Below, piece after piece: positions 6,444 through 15,193 of a DNA stretch of 64,000 nt. Position numbers and translations under genes: made by a program. A model generated the notes under the pieces. The model was not told the DNA's origin, did no database searches, and worked only from the letters and a program-made list of their open reading frames with translations. Source of the DNA: JASGCK01 sp031430035 (lineage in GTDB: Bacteria; Pseudomonadota; Gammaproteobacteria; Burkholderiales; Burkholderiaceae_C). The stretch spans positions 1-64,000 of the forward strand of contig JANPAS010000025.1 in assembly GCA_031430035.1 (NCBI GenBank), given 5' to 3'. The number at the start of each line of letters is the position of its first letter. Positions within the stretch are counted from its first letter, which is position 1.

Positions 6444-9101
6444 ATGCAATTCGCCAAAGAAACACTCCCTATTAGTCTAGAGGAGGAAATGCGCCGTAGC
6501 TACCTTGATTACGCGATGAGCGTGATTGTGGGACGGGCGCTTCCCGATGCGCGCGATGGTCTTAAACCTGTGCATCGTCGGGCACTTTTTGCGATGCACG
6601 AACAAAACAACGACTGGAATCGGCCGTTTAAAAAGTCAGCTCGTATCGTCGGTGACGTGATGGGTAAATACCATCCGCATGGCGATAGCGCCATTTATGA
6701 CACCATTGTTCGGATGGCTCAGCCGTTTTCGCTACGGCACATGCTGGTGGATGGACAAGGCAATTTTGGCTCAGTAGACGGTGATAACCCCGCCGCTATG
6801 CGTTACACCGAAATCAGGCTCACCAAAATTGCGCATGAAATGTTGGCCGATATTGACAAAGAAACCGTCGATTTTGGCCCTAACTACGACGGCTCGGAAA
6901 AAGAGCCGTTGGTACTACCTAGCCGCATTCCTAATTTGCTCATCAACGGCTCGTCGGGCATTGCCGTGGGTATGGCGACCAACATCCCTCCACACAATTT
7001 GAATGAAGTGGTCGACGCGTGTTTGCACATGCTCAAACATCCAGATGCTTCCATTGACGATTTGATGGAAATCATCCCTGCACCAGACTTCCCGACTGCC
7101 GGCATTATTTATGGCATGAACGGTGTGAAAGATGGTTACCGCACAGGGCGCGGACGCGTCATCATGCGTGCCAAAGTGCATTTTGAAGATATTGATAAAG
7201 GCCAGCGCCAATCCATCATCGTGGATGAGTTGCCGTATCAGGTGAATAAAAAGACGTTGCAAGAGCGTATTGCTGAGTTGGTCAACGAGAAAAAAATCGA
7301 AGGCATCTCGCATATTCAAGATGAGTCTGACAAAAGCGGTATGCGCTTGGTCATTGAACTCAAGCGCGGTGAAGTGCCCGAGGTGGTGCTGAACAACTTG
7401 TATAAGCAAACGCAGTTGCAAGATTCGTTTGGCATGAACATGGTGGCCTTGATTGATGGACAGCCTAAGTTGTGCAACCTTAAGGATTTAATTAGCGTCT
7501 TCTTATTGCATCGCCGCGAAGTGGTGACGCGCCGTACCGTTTTCACACTTAAAAAAGCACGAGATCGTGGTCACGTGCTCGAAGGCCTTGCTGTGGCTTT
7601 GGCCAATATCGATGATTTCATCGCGCTCATTCGTAGCGCCCCGACACCCCCTGTGGCTAAAGCGGCTCTCATGCAAAAAACATGGGATAGCGCCATCGTG
7701 CGCCAGATGCTGACGCGCACGCGCGCCGATGGCTCTGCCGTCAATGCCGATGATTACCGCCCGAACGGGCTTGAGGCTGAGTTTGGTTTGCAAAGCGATG
7801 GGCAATATCGCTTGTCTGAAACGCAGGCACAAGAGATTTTGCAAATGCGTCTCCAGCGCTTGACGGGTCTTGAGCAGGACAAAATCGTTTCCGAATACCG
7901 CGAGGTGATGAGCGAGATCGAAGACTTGCTTGACATTTTGGCTAAGCCTGAACGCGTCTCCACCATCATTAGCGATGAGCTCACCGCCGTGCGTACCGAG
8001 TTTGGCCAGACCAAGCTGGGTCTGCGCCGCAGCGTGATCGAACATTCCGCATTTGACCTTTCCACGGAAGACTTGATTACGCCGACGGATATGGTTGTGA
8101 CCATGAGTCACAGTGGCTATATTAAGAGCCAGCCGCTCTCAGAATACCGTGCACAAAAGCGCGGCGGACGTGGCAAGCAAGCAACTGCGACCAAAGAAGA
8201 CGATTGGATCGAGCAGCTCTTTATTGCGAATACACACGACTACATCCTGTGCTTTAGCAACCGTGGGCGTATGTACTGGCTCAAAGTATGGGAAGTGCCC
8301 GCGGGTTCGCGTGGTTCGCGTGGTCGCCCGATTGTCAATATGTTCCCGCTCGCCGAGGGCGAAAAAATTACCGTCGTGCTGCCAGTCACGGGTGATAACC
8401 GCACCTTCCCAGCCGACCATTACATCTTCATGGCGACCAGCATGGGTACCGTGAAGAAGACGCCGCTTGATGACTTCTCCAATCCCCGTAAGGCAGGCAT
8501 TATTGCGGTCGATTTGGACGATGGTGATTTCTTGATCGGCGCAGCACTGACCGATGGCAAGCATGATGTGATGTTGTTCTCGGATGGTGGTAAAGCCGTT
8601 CGTTTTGATGAAAACGATGTGCGTCCTACCGGCCGCAATTCACGCGGCGTGCGAGGCATGATGCTCGACGAAGGCATTAACGTCATTGCCATGTTGGTGG
8701 CCGAAGACGAACAGCAATCGGTGCTGACCGCCACTGAAAACGGTTATGGAAAACGCACCTCTATTGGCGAGTACACCCGCCATGGACGTGGCACTAAGGG
8801 CATGATTGCGATTCAACAGTCCGAGCGCAACGGCAAAGTTGTGGCGGCAACGCTGGCGCACTCTGAGGACGAAGTGATGCTGATTACGGACAAAGGCGTT
8901 TTGGTTAGAACCCGTGTGTCAGAAATCCGCGAAATGGGTCGTGCCACACAAGGCGTGACTTTAATGTCGCTGGATGACGGTTCAAAATTGAGTGGCTTGC
9001 AGCGCATTGTTGAGAATGATGCTGCTGTGGATGCCGAGGCCGAAGGTGATGCAGATACGGATGGAGCGACTAACGAAGGCACGGAAGGAACGCCCGAGTG
9101 A
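6444..9101 (+). CDS. gyrA: DNA gyrase subunit A
   Basis: 885 aa. The breakage-reunion domain contains the catalytic tyrosine in MRYTEIR (Tyr121). The quinolone-resistance region reads HPHGDSAIYDTIVRMAQ; Ser82 and Asp86 (Ser83 and Asp87 in E. coli) are wild type, so no classical gyrA resistance change is present. The GyrA box appears as QKRGGRGKQ, which separates gyrase from topoisomerase IV ParC. The C-terminal beta-pinwheel repeats follow and the protein ends in an acidic tail (EAEGDADTDG). The gene ends in a GTGA overlap with pheA. In many Burkholderiales serC lies between gyrA and pheA; it is absent here. Confidence 0.97.
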   Translation: MQFAKETLPISLEEEMRRSYLDYAMSVIVGRALPDARDGLKPVHRRALFAMHEQNNDWNRPFKKSARIVGDVMGKYHPHGDSAIYDTIVRMAQPFSLRHMLVDGQGNFGSVDGDNPAAMRYTEIRLTKIAHEMLADIDKETVDFGPNYDGSEKEPLVLPSRIPNLLINGSSGIAVGMATNIPPHNLNEVVDACLHMLKHPDASIDDLMEIIPAPDFPTAGIIYGMNGVKDGYRTGRGRVIMRAKVHFEDIDKGQRQSIIVDELPYQVNKKTLQERIAELVNEKKIEGISHIQDESDKSGMRLVIELKRGEVPEVVLNNLYKQTQLQDSFGMNMVALIDGQPKLCNLKDLISVFLLHRREVVTRRTVFTLKKARDRGHVLEGLAVALANIDDFIALIRSAPTPPVAKAALMQKTWDSAIVRQMLTRTRADGSAVNADDYRPNGLEAEFGLQSDGQYRLSETQAQEILQMRLQRLTGLEQDKIVSEYREVMSEIEDLLDILAKPERVSTIISDELTAVRTEFGQTKLGLRRSVIEHSAFDLSTEDLITPTDMVVTMSHSGYIKSQPLSEYRAQKRGGRGKQATATKEDDWIEQLFIANTHDYILCFSNRGRMYWLKVWEVPAGSRGSRGRPIVNMFPLAEGEKITVVLPVTGDNRTFPADHYIFMATSMGTVKKTPLDDFSNPRKAGIIAVDLDDGDFLIGAALTDGKHDVMLFSDGGKAVRFDENDVRPTGRNSRGVRGMMLDEGINVIAMLVAEDEQQSVLTATENGYGKRTSIGEYTRHGRGTKGMIAIQQSERNGKVVAATLAHSEDEVMLITDKGVLVRTRVSEIREMGRATQGVTLMSLDDGSKLSGLQRIVENDAAVDAEAEGDADTDGATNEGTEGTPE

Positions 9102-10174
9102 AGACGCTTCCCCAGTTGCGCGTCGAAATTGATGCGGTTGACCAGCAGATGCTGGCGCTACTCAATCAGCGTGCAGCTCTCGCCCACGAAGTCGGCGTGG
9201 TTAAAAAACTAGACGGCTCGCCCGTGTTTCGTCCTGACCGCGAAGCTCAGGTGATTGCCAAGATGCAGGCCGCAGGATCGATACTCAAACCCGAAGGCGT
9301 TGCGGCTATTTGGCGTGAAATCATGTCGGCTTGCAGGGCGCTGGAAGAGACTCAGCAAGTTGCATTTTTAGGTCCCAAAGGCACTTATAGCGAAGAGGCT
9401 GCGATTGAGTTTTTTGGCTCATCCATGGGATCGCTACCTTGCCAATCGATTGACGAAGTGTTTCGCGCTACAGCCTCTGGTAGCGCCGAGTTTGGCGTGG
9501 TGCCGATTGAAAACTCGACAGAAGGCGTGATTGCACGCACGATGGATTTGCTGCTTGCGTCCAATGTCCACATCGTTGGTAACGTCAACTTAATGGTTCG
9601 GCACAACTTGCTGCGTCAGTCGGAAGCGATGGATGGCATTACGGTGGTTTATGGTCATCCTCAAGCTTTAGCGCAGTGCCAAGCTTGGCTGTCCAAGCAT
9701 CTACCAAACGCAGAGCGAAGAGTCGCCTCCAGCAATGCAGAAGGTGCTCGCCAGGCCACACTAGATAAGGCTTTTGCGGCCATTGCCAGCCACCGAGCAG
9801 GCGTTGAATTTGGCCTGCAAACGGTCGCCAAAGCGATTCAGGATGAAGTGCACAACCGCACGCGCTTTGCCGTGATTTGCCGCCCTGAAGTCTTGCCACT
9901 ACCTGCCAAAACAGGGCGTGATGCAGTCAGCCTTGTGGTCTCAGTCAAAAACCAACCCGGTGCATTGCATGATTTGCTTGTGCCCATGAAAACGCACGGC
10001 GTGTCGATGACGCGATTTGAGTCGCGTCCTGCGCGCTCGGCCGAGTGGGAATACAACTTTTATATTGATCTGGTGGGGCATGTGAGTGATGCACCTGTGG
10101 CGGCAGCACTTGCCGAGCTGCAAGCGCTGTGTGCCTTCTACAAGGTGCTGGGCTGTTATCCAGCAGCCGATTGA
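9098..10174 (+). CDS. pheA: Bifunctional chorismate mutase / prephenate dehydratase (P-protein)
   Basis: 358 aa. Residues 1-90 are an AroQ-type chorismate mutase domain (RVEIDAVDQQMLALLNQRA). Residues about 90-270 are prephenate dehydratase (VAFLGPKGTYSEEAA, VVPIENSTEGVI, and the TRF motif in HNRTRFAVI). The rest is an ACT domain for phenylalanine feedback, with GALHDLLVPM and FESRPARSAEWEYNFYID. It converts chorismate through prephenate to phenylpyruvate. It begins with GTG, overlapping the gyrA stop by 4 bp, and its stop overlaps the tyrA ATG (TGATG), so gyrA-pheA-tyrA are likely one transcript. Confidence 0.96.
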   Translation: MKTLPQLRVEIDAVDQQMLALLNQRAALAHEVGVVKKLDGSPVFRPDREAQVIAKMQAAGSILKPEGVAAIWREIMSACRALEETQQVAFLGPKGTYSEEAAIEFFGSSMGSLPCQSIDEVFRATASGSAEFGVVPIENSTEGVIARTMDLLLASNVHIVGNVNLMVRHNLLRQSEAMDGITVVYGHPQALAQCQAWLSKHLPNAERRVASSNAEGARQATLDKAFAAIASHRAGVEFGLQTVAKAIQDEVHNRTRFAVICRPEVLPLPAKTGRDAVSLVVSVKNQPGALHDLLVPMKTHGVSMTRFESRPARSAEWEYNFYIDLVGHVSDAPVAAALAELQALCAFYKVLGCYPAAD

Positions 10175-11064
10175 TGAAAAAATTCAAACAACTCGGGCTG
10201 ATTGGCTGCGGCATGATGGGCGGCTCCTTCGCCTTGGCGCTTAAGCGGGCAGGTTTGGTTGAGCGTGTGGTGGGCTACAACAAATCGCCTAGCAAAACTG
10301 AGACTGCCAAGCGAATGGGGATTATTGATGACGCTGCCGCCTCCATTTTGCAAGCGGTGATGGGGTCTGATTTGGTTTTGATTGCAGTCCCTGTATCAGC
10401 CACTTATGACGTTCTGAAATCCGTGCAATTTGGTTTGAATAAGGACGCGCTGATCTTAGACGTGGGATCAACGAAGCAAAGTGTGATTCAAGCGGCTGAA
10501 ACTGTCTTCGGTGCATTGCCATCTAATTTTGTGCCGTCGCACCCTATTGCAGGCAAAGAGCAGGCAGGGATAGAAGCAGCAGACGCTGATTTATATGTGG
10601 GTAAGCGTGTCATTTTGACGCCCACAGGACGCACTGACGGCAGCGCTATTGCAAATGCAATGGCTGTTTGGAAATCGCTCGGAATGAGCGTTTCGCAGAT
10701 GACATCCACTGAGCATGATGAGATCTTTGCTGCTGTAAGTCATTTTCCGCATTTGTTAGCGTTTGCTTACATGAATGGCATTGCGGGTCAAAGCGAGGCG
10801 CGGCAATTTTTGCAAATGGCGGGTCCCGGGTTTAAAGATTTCACACGTATTGCGGCGGGTGATCCAGAGCTATGGAGCGATATATTTTTCGCAAATAGCC
10901 AAGAGATTCTTAAACAATCGACCGCCATGTCATCGAGCTTAAAAAAATTAGAAGACGCGATGCGCTTGGGTAGTCCACAGACTTTGAAAGAACTTATTGC
11001 CACGGCCAGTGCGCTTCGTAGCGGTTGGACACTCAGTAACAAAAGCGCTGTTGACGATATTTAA
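10174..11064 (+). CDS. tyrA: Prephenate/arogenate dehydrogenase
   Basis: 296 aa from the ATG at 10174, chosen because it gives a one-base overlap with the pheA stop (TGATG); a longer frame reaching to 10129 lies inside pheA. The NAD-binding motif is LGLIGCGMMGGSFALALKRAG, and HPIAGKEQAGIEAA and VSHFPHLLAFAY are TyrA hallmarks, including the catalytic His. It oxidatively decarboxylates prephenate towards tyrosine. There is no fused chorismate mutase domain and no clear ACT domain. The gene hisC, often placed between pheA and tyrA in related genomes, is missing. Confidence 0.94.
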   Translation: MKKFKQLGLIGCGMMGGSFALALKRAGLVERVVGYNKSPSKTETAKRMGIIDDAAASILQAVMGSDLVLIAVPVSATYDVLKSVQFGLNKDALILDVGSTKQSVIQAAETVFGALPSNFVPSHPIAGKEQAGIEAADADLYVGKRVILTPTGRTDGSAIANAMAVWKSLGMSVSQMTSTEHDEIFAAVSHFPHLLAFAYMNGIAGQSEARQFLQMAGPGFKDFTRIAAGDPELWSDIFFANSQEILKQSTAMSSSLKKLEDAMRLGSPQTLKELIATASALRSGWTLSNKSAVDDI

Positions 11065-11080
11065 CGCCTAATGAGCTTCT

Positions 11081-13072
11081 ATGTTTGATACTGTATTTTT
11101 AGATATTCCACCGCTGCAAACGGTTGCTGGCACTGTCCTTTTGCCAGGCTCCAAAAGCATTTCTAATCGCGTACTGTTGCTCGCGGCGCTGTGCGAAATG
11201 GGGGGCGATGAGCTGACGCAAATTCACGACCTGCTCGACTCTGACGACACGCGCGTGATGGTGACAGCGCTGACACAACTCAAAGAAAAATCGATTGAGA
11301 CAAAAAAGCTGTTTTTGGGAAATGCGGGTACAGCGATGCGGCCCTTGACGGCAGCGCTAGCTTTGCGTGGCGGCCAAATGGGTGGCTATGAATTGTCTGG
11401 TGTCCCGCGCATGCATGAGCGCCCGATTGGTGATTTGGTCGATGCGCTCAGGTTGCTTGGCTGTGATATTCAATATCTAGGAAACGAAGGCTTCCCGCCG
11501 CTCAAAATTGGCGAGCCCAAACTGAAGTTGGATGCGCCTATTCGAGTGCGCGGCGATGTCTCCAGCCAGTTTTTGACGGCGCTGTTGCTGGCGTTGCCGC
11601 TCGTGGCGACGCAGGATATTCATGTCGATGTGATTGGCGAGTTGATTTCTAAACCCTACATCGACATCACGATTAAGCTCTTGGCACGTTTTGGCGTGAC
11701 CGTGCAGCAAGAGGGCTGGAGCAGGTTCACGATTCCAGCGGGATCCAAATACACGTCGCCCAAAGAGATTTACGTGGAAGCTGATGCTTCGTCTGCAAGT
11801 TATTTTGTGGCGCTAGGTGGGCTGGCGGCCACGGCGGATAAGCCTTTGCAGATCTTGGGCGTGGGTGCAAATTCAATACAAGGTGACATCAAATTTATTG
11901 AGGCTGCGGCCCAAATGGGCGTGCAGGTCAAATCGGAAGCGAATAGCCTCACGGTTTGGCGAGCCGATTGGTCAAAAACAACTGGGTTTTTAAAAGCGAT
12001 TGAGCTCGATTGCAATCACATCCCCGATGCTGCCATGACACTGGCTGTGATGGCACTGTATGCCGATGGCACAACGACGCTTCGCAACATCGCCAGCTGG
12101 CGCGTGAAAGAAACCGACCGCATCGCTGCCATGGCGATTGAGTTGAGAAAGTTAGGCGCAACGATTGAAGAGGGCGCGGATTACATTCGCATTACACCCC
12201 CTAGTATCTCCTCGCTAGGCCATACTGGATGGCGCTTTGCGAGCATCCATACCTACGACGATCACCGCATGGCGATGTGCGCGTCGTTGGCGGCGTTTAA
12301 TCCAGCTGGCTTACCCGTACGCATTGAAGATCCCAAATGCGTGGCAAAAACCTTCCCTGATTACTTTGAAGCGTTGTTTTCGGTGGCAGAGACCCAATCG
12401 GCAAATATCCCGGTGATTTGCATCGATGGCCCAACGGCTTCTGGCAAGGGGACGCTGGCGTCTTTGGTGGCGAAACAATTAGGCTATTACTATTTAGATT
12501 CAGGCGCGTTGTACCGCTTAGTTGGCTTTGCCGCTATCAAAGCCGGTGTGAATTTGGATGATGAGGCCGCGGTTGCCACCATTGCCTCGCAGATGCTGGT
12601 GGGCTTTGATAGCGATCGCATCAGCCTTTCTGGTATTGATGTATCGGACGATATTCGCTCGGAAGCCTCTGGAATGTTGGCCTCCAAGGTGTCCGCCCTT
12701 CCAGCCGTGCGCCAGGCCTTGTTTGATTTGCAATTAGGTTTTCGCAAGCTCCCAGGCTTGGTTGCCGATGGTCGCGACATGGGTACGGTGATTTTCCCAG
12801 AGGCCCCACTCAAAGTGTTTTTGACGGCAAGCGCGGCAACAAGAGCCGATCGGCGGTACAAGCAGTTGATTTCTAAGGGAATTTCTGCTAAAATCGACAG
12901 TCTTCGCGCAGACCTTGAGGCACGCGACGCTAGGGATCAATCCCGTAGCGCCGCTCCTCTTGTTGCTGCTAAAGACGCGATTCAGTTAGATAACTCCAAT
13001 CTCACGATTGAAGACTCCGTAGCCCAAGTGCTCTCGTGGTGGTCTAGCCGCTTCGCACCCAGCCAGCTTTAG
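11081..13072 (+). CDS. aroA-cmk: Fused EPSP synthase / cytidylate kinase
   Basis: 663 aa in one unbroken frame. Residues 1-440 are EPSP synthase (shikimate pathway step 6): LPGSKSISNR at 22-30, LFLGNAGTAMRPL at 77-89, and VKETDRIAAM near 343. The GNAGTAMRPL block is the glyphosate-sensitive class I form. Residues about 443-663 are CMP kinase, with P-loop IDGPTASGKGT at 448-458, LDSGALYR, and DGRDMGTVIFP. The junction is a short linker around ETQSANIP. This fusion is known from Burkholderiales. The expected cmk gene before rpsA is therefore supplied in fused form. Confidence 0.95.
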   Translation: MFDTVFLDIPPLQTVAGTVLLPGSKSISNRVLLLAALCEMGGDELTQIHDLLDSDDTRVMVTALTQLKEKSIETKKLFLGNAGTAMRPLTAALALRGGQMGGYELSGVPRMHERPIGDLVDALRLLGCDIQYLGNEGFPPLKIGEPKLKLDAPIRVRGDVSSQFLTALLLALPLVATQDIHVDVIGELISKPYIDITIKLLARFGVTVQQEGWSRFTIPAGSKYTSPKEIYVEADASSASYFVALGGLAATADKPLQILGVGANSIQGDIKFIEAAAQMGVQVKSEANSLTVWRADWSKTTGFLKAIELDCNHIPDAAMTLAVMALYADGTTTLRNIASWRVKETDRIAAMAIELRKLGATIEEGADYIRITPPSISSLGHTGWRFASIHTYDDHRMAMCASLAAFNPAGLPVRIEDPKCVAKTFPDYFEALFSVAETQSANIPVICIDGPTASGKGTLASLVAKQLGYYYLDSGALYRLVGFAAIKAGVNLDDEAAVATIASQMLVGFDSDRISLSGIDVSDDIRSEASGMLASKVSALPAVRQALFDLQLGFRKLPGLVADGRDMGTVIFPEAPLKVFLTASAATRADRRYKQLISKGISAKIDSLRADLEARDARDQSRSAAPLVAAKDAIQLDNSNLTIEDSVAQVLSWWSSRFAPSQL

Positions 13073-13151
13073 TCGCCTTTGTAAATGCGCTCATTCCGAG
13101 TGCATAAAAGTACCGACTTCCAACAAGCTTGGCTAAGAAAGAAAAAACTAA

Positions 13152-14828
13152 ATGTCAGAATCTTTTGCCGCCCTATTTGAAGAATCCCTACAACGCAGTG
13201 AAATGCGTACGGGCGAAGTTATCACCGCTGAAGTCGTTCGCGTTGACCACAACCACGTTGTTGTAAACGCTGGCCTCAAGTCTGAGTCGTTCATCGACAT
13301 CAACGAATTTAAAAACGACCAAGGCGTTCTCGAAGTCCAAGTGGGCGACTTCGTGTCGGTCGCCATCGACTCCATCGAAAACGGCTTTGGCGACACTATG
13401 CTGTCGCGCGATAAAGCTAAGCGTTTGGCGAGCTGGATGAGCCTTGAGAAAGCGCTCGAGTCTGGTGAGTTTGTCACGGGTCAAACCAGCGGCAAAGTCA
13501 AAGGCGGCCTAATGGTTCTGGTCAACGGCATCCGTGCGTTCTTGCCAGGTTCACTCATCGAGTCACGTCCAATCAAAGATTTGTCTCCTTATGAGAACAA
13601 AACGCTTGAGTTCAAAGTTATCAAACTTGACCGTAAACGTAACAACGTGGTGCTGTCGCACCGTGCCGTTCGTGATGTCACGATGGGTGAAGAGCGCGCC
13701 AAGGCGATGGAAAACCTCAAAGAAGGCTCTATCGTGACCGGTATCGTTAAAAATATCACCGAGTACGGCGCGTTTGTCGACCTTGGCGGTATCGACGGCT
13801 TACTTCACATTACCGACATGGCATGGCGCCGTGTGCGTCACCCATCTGAGGTGGTGCAACCTGGTCAAGAAATCAGCGCCAAGATTCTCAAGTTTGACAC
13901 TGAGAAAAACCGCGTGTCCTTGGGTATCAAACAAATGGGCGACGACCCATGGATGGGCGTGAACCGCCGCTACCCACAAGGTACGCGTATGCACGGCAAG
14001 ATCACCAACATCGCCGACTACGGCGCATTCGTTGAGATCGAGCCGGGCATCGAAGGTCTCGTGCACGTGTCTGAAATGGACTGGACGAACAAGAACGTCG
14101 CACCAAGCAAATTGGTTGCACTCGGTGACGAAGTCGAAGTCATGGTTCTTGAGATCGACGAAGACAAGCGCCGCATCAGCCTTGGCATGAAGCAGTGCAA
14201 GGTCAATCCTTGGAACGAGTTTGCTGCCAACAACAAGCGCGGCGACAAAGTCAAAGGCCCTATCAAGTCCATCACCGACTTTGGCGTGTTTGTTGGTTTG
14301 GCCACAGGCATCGACGGCTTGGTTCACCTCTCTGATCTGTCATGGACGGACGCAGGCGAAGCAGCGGTTAAGAGCTTCAAAAAGGGTCAAGAAGTTGAAG
14401 CCATTATTTTGGCCATCGACATCGAGCGCGAGCGTATCAGTCTGGGCATCAAGCAATTGGACGCTGACAGCTTTACGACCTTTACGTCAATCAACGACAA
14501 AGGCTCTACCGTCACTGGTAAGGTCAAGACCGTTGATGCTAAAGGCGCTGAGATCGATTTGGGCGATGACGTGACGGGCTACTTGCGTGTCTCTGAAATC
14601 AGCCAAGACCGTGTGGAAGATGCACGCTCGGCTTTGAAAGAAGGCGACGAAGTGACGGCTGTGATCGTGAATATCGATCGCAAATCACGCGGTATCCAAC
14701 TGTCAATCAAAGCGAAAGATAACGCGGACCAGCAAGAAGCCATGGCGACTTTGAGCAGCCAATCTTCTAAAGAGAACGCGGGCACGACAAGCTTGGGCGC
14801 ACTTTTGCGCGCAAAGCTCGACGCTTAA
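13152..14828 (+). CDS. rpsA: 30S ribosomal protein S1
   Basis: 558 aa, normal for S1. Six S1/OB-fold repeats are evident; the repeat signature recurs as VTGIVKNITEYGAFVDLGGIDG, MHGKITNIADYGAFVEIEPG, and KGPIKSITDFGVFVGLATG. S1 binds the leader of mRNAs and is needed for translation of structured or weak-SD messages. The gene sits between cmk and ihfB, the conserved order in proteobacteria. The 79-bp leader before the ATG is A-rich near the start and has no strong SD, consistent with the known autoregulation of rpsA by S1. Confidence 0.97.
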   Translation: MSESFAALFEESLQRSEMRTGEVITAEVVRVDHNHVVVNAGLKSESFIDINEFKNDQGVLEVQVGDFVSVAIDSIENGFGDTMLSRDKAKRLASWMSLEKALESGEFVTGQTSGKVKGGLMVLVNGIRAFLPGSLIESRPIKDLSPYENKTLEFKVIKLDRKRNNVVLSHRAVRDVTMGEERAKAMENLKEGSIVTGIVKNITEYGAFVDLGGIDGLLHITDMAWRRVRHPSEVVQPGQEISAKILKFDTEKNRVSLGIKQMGDDPWMGVNRRYPQGTRMHGKITNIADYGAFVEIEPGIEGLVHVSEMDWTNKNVAPSKLVALGDEVEVMVLEIDEDKRRISLGMKQCKVNPWNEFAANNKRGDKVKGPIKSITDFGVFVGLATGIDGLVHLSDLSWTDAGEAAVKSFKKGQEVEAIILAIDIERERISLGIKQLDADSFTTFTSINDKGSTVTGKVKTVDAKGAEIDLGDDVTGYLRVSEISQDRVEDARSALKEGDEVTAVIVNIDRKSRGIQLSIKAKDNADQQEAMATLSSQSSKENAGTTSLGALLRAKLDA

Positions 14829-14872
14829 GTACAGCACGACGAAGTTCAACTAATTTAGAGATTGAAATCAAG

Positions 14873-15193
14873 ATGACAAGATCTGAGTTAGTTGAACGCT
14901 TGGCTGCACGCATGGGGCAACTCACGCTGCGCGATGCCGAGCAAGCCGTCAAGACCATCTTCGATGCCATGGCTACCAGCCTTAGCAAAGGTCATCGCAT
15001 TGAAATTCGTGGTTTTGGCAGCTTTTCAGTGAATCACCGTCGTCCGCGTGTGGGTCGTAACCCTCGCTCGGGCGAGTCGGTTTTAGTGCCAGAAAAACGC
15101 GTGGCACATTTCAAGCCTGGCAAGATTTTGCGTGCAGCGGTCGAGGCTATCCCTCCTAACCAAACTGTGCTAAATCAGGTTTTACCAGCATGA
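14873..15193 (+). CDS. ihfB: Integration host factor subunit beta
   Basis: 106 aa. The HU/IHF fold is shown by MTRSELVERLAARMGQL at the start, the core IEIRGFGSFSVNHRRPRVGRNP and the beta-arm GRNPRSGESVLVPEK, whose proline intercalates in DNA. GRNPRSGESV with the preceding RGFGSF is typical of IhfB. IHF bends DNA at specific sites. It lies 44 bp after rpsA and overlaps lapB by ATGA. The C-terminal tail after KPGKILR is about 15 residues longer than in E. coli. Confidence 0.95.
   Translation: MTRSELVERLAARMGQLTLRDAEQAVKTIFDAMATSLSKGHRIEIRGFGSFSVNHRRPRVGRNPRSGESVLVPEKRVAHFKPGKILRAAVEAIPPNQTVLNQVLPA

Noticed and set aside
6650..6720. Possible quinolone resistance in the gyrA hot-spot region
   Set aside because: Ser82 and Asp86 (Ser83 and Asp87 in E. 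coli numbering) are unchanged.
7503..8111. 202-codon minus-strand open frame inside gyrA
   Set aside because: It is fully antisense to conserved GyrA sequence, is His- and Gln-rich in the manner of shadow frames and has no family resemblance.
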